DNA from: Paralichthys olivaceus
Lineage: Eukaryota; Chordata; Actinopteri; Pleuronectiformes; Paralichthyidae
Reading direction: 5' to 3'
Length of the DNA stretch: 64,000 nucleotides
NCBI RefSeq assembly: GCF_024713975.1
Contig: NC_091105.1
Span: forward strand, 22,837,439 to 22,901,438
Part shown: one piece after another, positions 1 through 12,400 of the stretch
Position numbering within the stretch: the first letter of the stretch is position 1
Layout of the letters: each line of letters starts with the position of its first letter
Notes under the pieces: generated by a model
The model's input: only the letters and a program-made list of their open reading frames with translations
Database searches by the model: none
What the model was told of the DNA's origin: nothing
Position numbers and translations under genes: made by a program

Positions 1-337
1 CTCAACCAACTTACATGAATTATTGTGGAGGGGTGGGGAATTACCCGAGGAAGAACTCTTATGTTTTTGATGTTGATCCGGATCAGGGGGCAGATCCAGG
101 ATTTATTTTTGATGTCTTTAACATTGTGGGATAGGATGTTTTTAAACAATTACCTTTTATTTCTCAGAGAATAATTCATAGATGTTAATAAAGAAAATGT
201 GACAAGTTTAGGGGACAGTTATTTATGCGTGTGTGTAATTTGGTGCAGATCCAGATATAAATCTGGATCTGGTGAATTTAAATGTAGTTTCATAACTAAC
301 TGTTGGGCCTGGGCAGAGGTATGAGCACTACTGAGTG
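1..337 (+). repeat. Interspersed repeat, copy A (CTTGG/CCAAGG-ended family)
   Basis: The segment contains gtggaggggtggg, gatccggatcaggggg, ctcagagaataattcat and ends in gggcctgggcagaggtatgagcac. These blocks recur in the same order at 13921-14170 and 49960-50193. The left end is cut by the window edge. I recognise it as a widespread fish repeat but cannot name the family. Confidence 0.7.
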
Positions 338-411
338 ACGTCTTACATGTGTATGTACAGGTATGTGTAGAATTATGTATAACTGGAGTCCCTCTTCCCT
401 TCATCATGTAC

Positions 412-3247
412 CTGAGATCCAGAGCAGGCTGTCAGCCACACAGCCAGCGTGGCAGGACAGTGAACGGTCAAAGGGTTGGACAAACATCCATTTGTTCTTC
501 TTGGGACAGTAGCGCTCCACAGAGGGCAGCACCTGGCGCAGCTCGTTCCTGCCCCCAACTGCATACAGGTACTGACCCAGAGCTCCAAGGACAAAGTGCT
601 CTCTGCAGGCCTTCATGGGGGCTATCTCAGTCCACCGGTTGCCCCTGGGGTCGTACCTACAGGCAGTCCTCACTGCACACGTCCTCCCGGTGGCATGCTC
701 CACCTCACCACCCACAACAAATAAGAAGTTCCCCATAACAGCCACGCAGTGGTGGCTGCGGCCAGTGGGCATTGGTGCCAGCTCGCTCCAGTTCGACCCG
801 CCTGCAACACGTACATGCTCTTGCACAGCTGGGTTGAAGTACCGCAGCTCCCTGACTCTGCTCACCTCCCGCTTCCGCCCGCCAGCTATGTAGAGGGTGA
901 GCGACTGGAAGCGAGGCCTGGTGCGGGCTGACTGGCGCAGAGGCTGGGCAAAGCTGGCATGGTGATAGTCCATGGCCTCTTCCACCAGGGCGGCAGCAGT
1001 AGGGCTGGATTGGACCAGAGGGTGGCTGTGAGCAAGGTGGTGCAGGGTAGGGACGTCCATCAGGCCATAGCGGACATGTTGTAGAAGATCCTCAGTGTAC
1101 TGGTAGCGGCAGTCATGTTCCAACCACAGAACGACCAACTAGAGGCAGAAACAAAAAGGAAGAACAATTACACTTAACTGTTGTATACAATGGAGAGGGG
1201 ATAACGCTCTAACATAGTAAGTCTATAACATAATTTAAGTTAAGAATGACCATTTCATTAACAACAAGAAATTTACATTTTCGTCGTTTTCCTTAAATTT
1301 TCTGCGTCAAAATTAAATTTGAGAATTTGTGGATGTCAAACAAAGAATTCCATCAAACTTTACCTCCTTTATTTATACCGGTAAATTAATCAATCAGTAC
1401 AGTTGTTGTGTTATCATAACATGTTATAGTTTTTTTAATGTGGGGATAGGTGGAAAAAATATATATAACTGAGGATTGTCTTGCGTTTTTTTTATAAATA
1501 CAAAAAATATCAGCTATATCAGCTGGTTCCTTGTCCCAATAATTTTCATACAGTCCCTTAAACAGAGGGAAAATGAAAGGAAGTTCAGAACAGAGAGAGG
1601 GAGGAAGGAATAAAGGGCATGAAAGGAGAGGAAAGGAAAGGGAAAAAAGAAACAGCTTGGAGTCAGTAATTAAAAGAATAAAAGATTAGAGGAATGAGCG
1701 AGAAGGTGGAAAACAAAAGAAGTGAAGGACTGATAATCATAATTGTCTTTCTAGACACCTATAGGTCACGATGGCAAGGCTGAGGAAGGCTACCGCAGCA
1801 TCTCACACACACACACGCACACGCTTATTAATCAGCAGCATTCAATATACAAACTGTAAATATCCACAGGCATCCTCTGTTTAATGCAGACAAACTGGCT
1901 TCCAGAGAGGGGATTTAATTGAACTTGAGCGCAGTGCAAGGTTATTTAGCTGCAACGAGGTGTGAATGTGGGCGAGATGACTGGGGATCACTGATGCCAT
2001 TATCAGAAAAACAAAGTGTTTTTTCACACAATCAGTGCAGAGACTGAGAACCAAGAATTGTGGAAAAAGGGCGAGTTATGGATTCAGTGGAGATCAACAA
2101 GGATGACCACGGTCGCACAAACATTTGGATTCACTCACAGGATTACAACACAAACAGCAGTTGGTGTATGATGTATGCACGAATACTCTGTGTGTATATG
2201 TTGTCTTATCCAAACCAAACTGCCGTACCTTTATTCCCTCTTTAATCCACTCTAACATTGTGCATATGCAACAAACATGCAAGTCAGGATTGTCTTTTTG
2301 TGGTATCTGTGCCACTCTCCTGTCTCTACCTCTGTTTCTCTATCGTTCACCCCGCCTCTCTCTCCTCATGGCTCTGAAGTGACAGTGTGTGCGTTTGTGT
2401 CTGTGTGTGTGTGTGTGTGTGTGTGCGTGCATGTGCACTACGGCAGCTGACTGTGAAGGTCACGCTGCATCACACAACTTCCTCAGGGCACAGAATAAAT
2501 CAACTCCTTCTCCCTCCTTCCCCTCCTCACTGAAAGACAAAGTGGGATAGTGTGTGTGTGTGTGTGTGTGTGTGTGCGTCTGAAAATGAGAGAGTGAGGG
2601 AAAGAGATAGTGAGGGAGAAACGTAAAAGGAGGGGGGAAGCTACAAAGAGACAGAGCAAAGGATGGCAAGAAAGAAGAGAGAGTAGAAAAAAAACAGCTC
2701 CCAAAAAAACAAAGCCAGAGAAAATGTGATTTCCAGAGCGTGAGAGACCCTAAGAAAACTCTGAGTGACAATGATTGACGGCCAAGCTGTATCTGTCCTG
2801 TGTTGGTGTGCGTACCCCCCAACCATGCCACGCACCCCCCTAACTCTTTGGAACGACAGCCCCTACTTCGCCGTTCGCTTCCGTCTGATGCCCAAATTAA
2901 CCTTCTGGGCGAAGTGAAGGAGGCCCAAAGCAGCCTAATCAGAGGCTGATTATGGCAGCGGCGGCTGGCTAAAGGGTCAGGGTAATTGTGCCATCAGAGG
3001 CCTGATTGTTTTCAATCAGACGGGCGGCCGAGTGACAGCTGGGGGATTGGGGCCCTGATGGAGCCGCGGTGGGCCTAATCAGAGAAGAGAAGGGGAGAAG
3101 AGAGAGAGAGAGAGAGAGAGATCTGAGGGGGTGAGTGGGGCGGTGGGAGGATGGGAGGCTGATTGGTGCAAATGAACAGTCAAAACGGCAAGTTCCCAAC
3201 TTGCACTGCCTGCTTCACTCCGCAATCCCCGCCAGTTCATCACACAT

Positions 3248-3292
<45 letters not shown>

Positions 3293-3432
3293 TTGATGCA
3301 TGGATTACTAGTCTATCACACATGTGGGCACACAGTAAGAAATAGTCCTTCATGTTGCTTTCCCTCGCTCATGTAAACAAACAGTATATGATTGTTTATC
3401 AGCCTGTGCTAGCTTTATGTTGTGGCTATGCA

Positions 3433-3481
<49 letters not shown>

Positions 3482-6400
3482 AAGCAGAGATGATTTCCCA
3501 GTTTATTTTTAATCAGAATTGCCTCAGCACTAAACATTAATACTGCATCTCCCCAATGAAATCCTGTGACCACACATAAACACACATGGAGTTGTGTTAT
3601 CATGACTTCAGAGGACATTACATTGACTGACATTGATTTCCTGGAGATTTACTCTGACCTTAACCATAGTTACAACACTAACCTAAACTTACTCTTAACA
3701 CATGAAATGATACTTAAAATCTAATGAGTTATGTTATGAGGACTTGACAAGTATAATAAAAATAATAATGTGACAATGTTAACCAATGTGGGTCCTCACA
3801 ACATGAGTAATACCTGGACCACACACACACACACACACACACACTCCCAGTACCTTCCATATCTCCTCCTCACTCAGGGAGGTGAGGCGGTCACTCTTCA
3901 GCACCTCCCTGAGGAGGCGGTAAGGCAGCTGCAGGGCCTCGTCCTGCCGGTTCTGGCTCAGTTCAGACAGATGTTCCACCAGGAAGCCCACCACGGCCTC
4001 CTCCAAGGCCGGGAGGTGAAACAGGTCAGCCACGCGGTACAGCTCCAGGTAGTTCACACTGCTCAGTTCCTGCAGGAGGAACACATATGAATAAACATAC
4101 ATGTGGATAGCACGTCTTCACCATTTGCATAAGTTGAAAGGATACGGAGACAGCTGTCAGACCACATCATGTCAAAATACACTGAGGCTGCTAAGGAAAT
4201 AAGGTTCACTATAAAGGTAGCAGCCTGGCAAATACACCTGAGATCCCCATTAAGAAAATTATACTGTTAAAACCACATATACCACTCCACCAATCTGAAT
4301 GACCTAAACCGTTTCCATTGTGTGTGGACAAACACTTTATTCTTTCACTTCAAATGTTTTTTTTTTTCAGTTTAAATTCTCTCTCAGTACTTACAAGCAG
4401 CAAAAAACGATATCATAAATATTTCAAATTTGCTGGGAGGCTCCTTTAGGCAAACTATAACCCTTAGGCAATATTTCACACCTAGTGACTTAGTCTTTGA
4501 TTTACTGTAGACTTGATCCTATAAGAATATCTCATCTATGCAACATTTACACTATATATATATATATGTATGTATACTGTATATGAGCTGATTTCATGGC
4601 CGTGGTTGATTGACAGCATCACAGATTTCAAAGGAGGAAGCAGAGAGTGGGGGTCTGAGGTCTGACTAGTGGAATAACACTGCCATCTTCTGGCAGTCCT
4701 TCTGCACATAGATTGCAAACATGGATCAGTGAGTACCTTCCCTTTGTTACCATTCAACTTAAAGGGATAGTTCACCGAAAATGTCAACTCTCTCATTATC
4801 TACTCACCACTGTGCAGATTGAGTGTTTGAGTCCACAAAACACTTTTGGAGTTTTAGGGGTAAACAGTGTTGCAGCCAAATCCAATACAATCAAAACAAC
4901 TGTGGTCAATTCTTCCTAATGTAAAAAAAACAACAGACAAAATGCCTCCATACTGCTCCTGTGAAGTCATCCAAGTAAACAGCGTCATTCACACCATGTT
5001 TTAAGTCCTCTGGTATCCTCCTCTGGAGCCACGTTCATGTTCACATGCACACACTGCACACACTCAAGTGCATGCACCCGGTAGCATCGCTACTTCCGGT
5101 AGCCCACATTTAGGCTCGAAACACGTGAGTCAAATTTTGATTCCATTTGAAGGAGTCCCCAGTTACTTCAATTGGATTGGATTTGGCTGCAGCAATGTTT
5201 ACCCCTGAAACTCCAGAAGGGTTTTGTGAAATTAAACACTTCACCCACACCTCCATCAGCATAGTGGTGAGTAGATAATAAGTGCATTTTCATCCACTCA
5301 CCATTTAAAGAGGTTATGTTGCACTGAAAATCTAAATGTTACTGCAACTGCTGTGCTACAGGAAAAGTATGCACGGTACTTTATTTTGGAAACGACAATG
5401 AGGGCTGTTAATAAATGTTTGAATGATGTTGCATTAGAATCCTCTCAGCAAAAAGGACTTCTTGTGATACACAGAGAAAGTGTGGTATTGATCCGTTCTT
5501 CAGTATCGAATGAGGAGAACTCTGCACATCAGCATCCATCATACTGGAGGATGGAGTTGGGTGATCGTGACTAGCTGATGTATCTCCTTTTCAATCAGAC
5601 GCTGCAGTGTGTATTGGGAAATCGATGTTACTGGTCGGGGTCTTACTTTCTATTATCTACTCAAACTAAACAGCAGACACCAGCAGTCAGCTGACCTGAC
5701 TTGTGACTCGAGCAGGAGCAGTGTTAATCTGATTGAAGAGATGACCAAGCAGAGAACTCATGACTTATTCAGCAGTGTGTTCTTGTTTATAATTTGCTGA
5801 TCAACACAAACCAACAGGCATGAGGTTTTTGTGACCACCAGATGGCACATTAGAGCAAGGTTTACCATTGTGATGTAACTCTCACTGGTTTTTAACAATT
5901 ATATCATCTAATGTATATAGTATTGTATTTGATTTTTTATATTAACCTCGTTAACTTGATTAAATTTACTTAATTAAATCCCTGTGACGATGCTCTTTAA
6001 GCATTATATTGTTGTTCTTCTCGTCCAACACTTTACATTGTACTGTTGACCCTGTGTTGCATCACATATGCACAATCCCTGTTCTGGTGTTTACAATATT
6101 CATATATTTCATATTGTTTCTTTTTTATTTTTATATTCATGCTTGACAAAAGTCACCACAGCAAATTATTTGCATGTGTAAACAAACTGGGCAATAAACC
6201 CTAATTCTGACAAATAAAACTAGAAACTAGAAACTGTAGGGACTTCAATGACAAAATACAGAATAAATAAATAAGTAAATGAGTCAGGTGTCAGGGATCT
6301 AAGGTCACTCTAACCATGCACAAGCTGTAATCATTAGTATAGAGTCTAATTAAGTGATTCTAAAACCACTGCAAAGTGTATGGCTTCCACTGACACATAT

Positions 6401-9400
6401 CAAACTGTGTATAAAATGAGTGATTCTACAACAACCTCAGCCTGATTTGCTTTTATCTCCAGAAGCTTTTGACCATATTTACCAGCAGTGGTGTGTCCTC
6501 AATCTCAAGGAGCTCACACACCTGACCTAACAATTACCCACACTGCTGAAGTGTCCTTGAGCAATACACTGAAACTGTTCTCTAACTAACGCAGACCTGT
6601 GACCTCCTTGTCTGGGAGGACACACCAACAGACCTTTAACAACAGATTGCTGCAGATTGGAGAGCAATTATTTTACACAAATTAGTTTTGGCATCTAACT
6701 TTGAAGCAACATTAGCTCGGAGAGAAACTGGAAACGGGGAAACCATCTCGCACGGCTTTGTCAAAAGATAAATCATATCCACCTCTCAGCAGCCCTACAG
6801 CTCAGCCATTATCATACTATCTTTTATTTAAAAAACAAAGCCTCCAAGATGTGAGTGCAGCTGGCTAAGAAATAAACAATATCATATAACACCCCCTTGT
6901 TTATACATATAGTATTTCAATATATATATTTCAATATCAAGTTTTACAGGTGCTGGGAAAGAGATTTATTTAACTTTGGACAGAGCCATGCTACCTGGCA
7001 TCTAGTTGTCGTTCTATGCTAAGCTAACTACTGTATATATAGCTGTATATTTACATTATGATACATATCATTTAGCTGCTGTTTTTATCCAAAGCCACTT
7101 CCAATAAGTGCATCAACCATGAACCCTCGACAGCAAGAATCAACTACATTAGCCAAACTATTTCTACTTAACAGGGTGAGTCCAGTCGTCAAAATCCAGC
7201 AAGAAAAGCTAAATAAGTGTGTGTCCAAAGTATGGAGCTGCACCTCTACTGAAGTATCATTTCTTTCTTCTCAGTTTCTCATACAGAAATTACAAAAGGA
7301 GGATCATATGCAGAGCTTAGTTAACATGATGTTAACTCAGTTGTAAAAGGAAAAATCTGAACCAGATTTCTATCATAATCTAGATTTTTTACAAGCATAC
7401 ACTATATCTACTCACATTACAGAAACACTTAGAATGTACAATGTAATGTTCTTTAACAAGTTTTTCATTCAATTACCACTAAGAGACCAACGCCCTGACG
7501 AATACAGCTCTATTGTTTGCAGAACAATTTAATAAAAGACAGGATCAAATCTACTGACTGTGCCTGAGTGGAACAGACCGCTGAGAACCCAATGATACTG
7601 AATGATTTGATGGTGATGGTCACCCTGTGGTGTGAAGTAGTTCTCTTATGATGTTGCCAGCTCATGCAGGACGGCTGCATGTGTATGTACCTGGATGAGG
7701 TAGTGGGAGCAGAGGCTGAGGAGCTCCAGTAACTGCAGGTGGCTGCCTGCCGACAGGACGTCCTGGATCACCGCCGGCTCCAGCAGAATCTGGCCATAGG
7801 ACACAAAACAGGTCACCAGGTGTCTGTTTCATTTCACTCAGTTTCACTGTGGGGCAGGGAGTTTTCAGAGACAACAAAAGGATTCGTAAAATAGATTTCT
7901 GAAAATAATTTATTGTTGTTTATATATATATATATTAAATCTATTCTACCAGTGATGAACCAGACACTTTGAGAGGAAAACTGTATACTCAGTACAACAA
8001 TGCTGATTCAAAGAAATCAAGTTTTACAGTGAAAACTGTGAACAAAACAATTCTTGCACCGGCCGTTAGACAGTAAATGTGAATTAGGATTGTGGAGCGG
8101 ACCAATTTCTGATTGGCAAGTGCTGTAACTGCTCAATGACAAAGTGAGCAGTTACAGTTGCCTAAGTATAACACAACACAATACACTATGTGTAAGTATG
8201 AAGTATATTGAAGTATTATTACATATCTGTAATTTTTTGAAAATTGTAAAAGAAAATAATTAAAAACGGTTGGGGTGGGGATTAAACACTTTCAGTGACA
8301 TATTCTGAAAAAAGATATGTGCAATCTTGGAAAAAAAAACACTATCTATATATTTCCATTTTTTGAAAATGTTGGTATGGTTTGAAAAATTCTGTTTATA
8401 TTCCAGGTTATTTTAAAAATGATGTTGCACCGTAGAGGACAGGAAGAGTGAGTGTGACAGACAGCACAGCAAACCAAAAGATTGCACTATCGATGTGCTC
8501 GATTCCCCATTTTCATCCTCTCAGCGAAGCGACACAGTCACACAATTATTACGGCATTGAATCTGCCAAAATGCTGCCTGCTGAGCTGGATGAGCAGAAA
8601 ATTATATCTGCTGAAAGCTTCCTCCTGTTACCCCCCATATTCCCACAGCCCCATGCATCATAAAGCTCTGTAACACAGCCAAGTAATACTGCGGGGCTCT
8701 CGGGAGCAGAGCCAGGTAATACCAGTTGTATGGAGGTTAATCTGTCAGGATCAGGACCACATGGAGTAAAATATTCCATTAGTCAGTGGGGTAATAACCC
8801 AATCAGACCAGGCTTGCCACTTGTAACCTCTCACACGGTGGACTCACCTGATCCAAATGAAATTGAGTTTGGTGTTAAAATGCAGGAACAAGCCCCCCCC
8901 CTGCCCTATATAACCACAGAGCTGTGACTGAGCCAGGAGTGAAGGTGAGACAAATGGTCTAGCCTGAAATGCCTTCTCATTATTTATCACTCTTAAAACA
9001 GGAATAAGCAGCTTGTGTTTTTCATCGCACTAGAACAGTTTCAATAGAAATGTACTACTTTCCTCTGGTGCATGTTTGTCCACGTATTGAATTGGAAAAC
9101 ATTTTCGTCAGCTTTTGTTTTGAGCACATGCTTTGCTGCATATAAATAAACCTGTCGTTTCACCACTTAGGCATTCACGTAAAACCGTTCATTTGAAGTC
9201 ATCAAGCAATTTGTTTCGAAAGGTAAAATATTTCCCAAGGAGCGACAGCCTCTTAGAGCAATTCCCAGCAATCTTTGCTGATAAACATATTTTTTTCTCT
9301 CCTTCTCTGCAATTAGCCAGATCTACACATACCCACATACCCAATTTATCACAGTGTTGTTTCCTGTCAGGCACGGGCAGACGTCCAGTTAACCACCATC

Positions 9401-12400
9401 ACGATCTATGGGCTCTCACAAGCTTTGCATATTGAGATGGAAAGCAGCTGTGAGTGGCCCTTCGCCTCAGGATGCATTAGACTTAAGTGAGAAAAGAAAT
9501 ACTCCAATCTTTGATCACCAATTATATCAAATTATCTTAAAGGTTCAGTGTGTAGAATTTTGTGGTATCTAGTGTTGAAATTGCATGTTGCAGCTGAACA
9601 CCCAACACCTCACCCTCTCCTTCAAAACATGAAAAAGAACCTGCTGTAGCCTTTAATTGTCATAAAAACTCAAAAGGTGTTTAGTTTGTTCAGTCTAGAC
9701 TAATGTAAAAAACATGGCAGCCTCTGTAGAGAGGGTCCCCTCCATGTAAATATAAAGTATTTAAATATAAAGGGTCTTTTCTGGGGTAAAGAAAACTACA
9801 ATTCATACAATTTAGATGAAACAAACTAGTGAAAACATCATGAGGATTATTCTACATTAACTTTCTGCCAATAGATCCCTTTCACCTAAATCTTACACAC
9901 TGGACCTTTAAGTTAAAGGGAAAACCCTCCAATCTATGCAACCATTTGAATCAAGTTTTTATTAGATGAACATAACAGTTTTTTGACTCAATCAGCATCC
10001 TGGCAGGGAGCATCAGCAGCACAGGCAAACCCAAAAACTCTAACTAATAATTGTTAGTGAATGCTCTCCTCTCCACAGGCCCACTCCAGCTCCAGCACTT
10101 CAGCCTCACACAGCACAAGTCACTGCGGCTGGTCCAGTGTGGGAGTATAGCGAGCTCTTGAGTAAACCCACATTTATTGTATCTGCTGCTTAGACGTGAT
10201 GAAAGTAGACGTTTATATGGCAGAACATAAAGATGCCACCCAGGATCTGAACCATGACTTACTCTACTTCACTCTTTTAGCTTAGAAAAAAAATGGATTT
10301 AAAGTCTGAGAAATTCCAGGTCTGTTGGTAATAAAAGTGAAACAGTGGGGTATGTTCCTAGTGTTAATTGATTTAGATCTCTGCTGTGGTCTAACGATAC
10401 AGACTCGACTTCTGACTGCATGTTTCCTCAGTCACTGGCCTGTGACATGTGGCTGAAAGATTTTAGTAGGTCATTATTTACGGCGTGGGGATAAGCATAT
10501 TGCCCTCATCTCATCTGCTATCATCTCCTCTGGGCAGACAGGAGCTGAGCCAACCAAAGCAGGGCGGCTTTCAAGCCTGCTGTTGACCTACTTACACTGC
10601 CTAACTGATTCACTCTTTGCTCATTTCCACTGTGGAAATAAAATTAGGAGCAATTACAAAGTTCCTGGCCTCTCCGTACATAATCCGCTAGGCTGCTTAT
10701 TGGACCAGCCATTGCCGGCACTAAAAAGACCCAGGGAGGTTATTGGAAACAATCACACTCACTGCAGAGGCTGTGACCTTACTCACATGACAGCAGCTGC
10801 TTTAGTATGGATGTAAAATACTGTGGCCTTTACTCCTCCTTTTCTTGAATCTAATGCTGTTTCTTATTGAGGTGCCAGGTCAGCAGCATGACCACAGCAC
10901 ACAGTGGAGTGGCCAGAGTAGTAAAATGTAGAGCACCTGTACACTATACAACACAGGATCCAAAGGCATGCGGCAGCAGAGGCTAATGCTGCAGAGATTA
11001 AACGTGGCAAATCTGTCAAATCCATGGTCTGATTTATTTTGGTGACACGTTTGGCAGTGGTGAAGCAACTACTGGATCTAAGTCCATGTGGCGTTGGAAT
11101 AATCGGAAAATAAGTTCCTGACTGGGAAGATTCACGTGAGCGTCATCTCAAGTCAGAACAGCTCCGAAATTCAGAGGAAATTTTGGTATGTGAGTTGCTC
11201 ATCATCACTTAAAACCAATAACATATTTCTATTAATTGTATTAAATCAGCTTTAAGTAGTAGCTTGGCAACAAATGTTCCACTTTTGTCACTTGCATGCA
11301 ATGGGCCAATGTCCAAACATGACTTTTTATCCACGTTTTTATGAGTAGCATACGTTTATATTGATGTCTGTCACACCAGATACCTTGTTCTTCATTATTA
11401 TACAAATATTGGAAAGAGGTGTCAAGTTAGTAAGTAAATGCTCTAACATCTCATTTTTGTCAAGAGAGTGTGTTTATTTTGTGGTATTGCACCTTTCACC
11501 AAAGTAAAGGGTCTGAATAGTTTATCAGTGCTCATACTGTGTGTGGTTTTTGCTCTTCTCCTCCCAATTAAAGCGTGAAAATTACTATGATGTATTTTCC
11601 TCACATTGTCTTTAGATGACAGTTTCTGTGGGCAATGCTCTTTTCTTTGTCATGCTCACCTGTCCAGTGTAGGCGAAGTCTAAAGCGTGCTTCAGTCCAA
11701 CGTTGGTCACTCCTTGCAGGGTCACTTCGTCCGCTTCACTCTCCACCATGCACAAGCTGAACATGGCCTGATGACACATAGATCCAATATGTGGAGGTCA
11801 GCGAGCACCACGTGACAGAATATTTGATCTGGTATTTTCACTCTTTGGTTAAAAAACCCCCACAAACTAGGACTGTGCAACAAAACACTCAATAAAAAAA
11901 CACAATAATCATGGGTATTGATGCTAAAGTCAATCCGGATTTGTTTCTCCAATGTTGATTCTGCAGGGTTGTTTATGTTTTATTCCAAGTTGTTACAGTA
12001 CTGATGGACTGGTTTTCTATGTGAACAAACAGCATCATCGTTTATCAAACCTTCCCAGACACAACATCCCAGAAACACCTCTGTATTCGTTTATCTGCCT
12101 CTGCCCCGGAGGTCAGCAATAATAAATAGCACAATCAGTACTTTCTGTTTAACAGCCTCTCTGTCTTACTCTCCTTCTGTCACACACACACACACACACA
12201 CACGTGCATGTCATGTTCAGAGCAGCGGTCGGACGCAGCGTTTGCAGTCTGGCCCTGCTGTGCTTGAGTACAGCTGGCTGTTTGCCAATCAAAGCTATTG
12301 ACTCATGTCACAACATGACGGGATATCAGGGATGCCATTGATCGGGGCCGACCAACAAAGCACAGCAGTCGAGAGGAAGAGTGAGAGTACGATTGTTCAG

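Larger units (their letters stand above)
1139..3853. other. klhl32-like intron with purine tract, TG repeats and a conserved-looking block
   Basis: No coding exon seen. It holds an A/G-rich tract at about 1560-1740, TG runs near 2398-2426 and 2552-2574, a CA run at 3249-3288 and a TG run at 3436-3479. A GC-richer block with paired TAATC/GATTA sites lies at about 2860-3090 and is listed separately. The CA run at 3819-3844 abuts the donor of the BACK exon. Confidence 0.7.
7790..11659. other. klhl32-like intron with two conserved-looking blocks and a MITE
   Basis: No exon seen. Blocks at 8460-8930 and 10440-10810 are less AT-rich than their surroundings and rich in TAAT/ATTA cores. A TTAA-flanked MITE sits at 9537-9911. 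A short TA run at about 7921-7935 follows the exon. Confidence 0.6.

Noticed and set aside
404-411. Extension of the Kelch exon to an open-frame stop at 404
   Set aside because: The frame passes through a splice donor (TCA G|gtacat at 412/411), and the family continues with GG rather than stopping.
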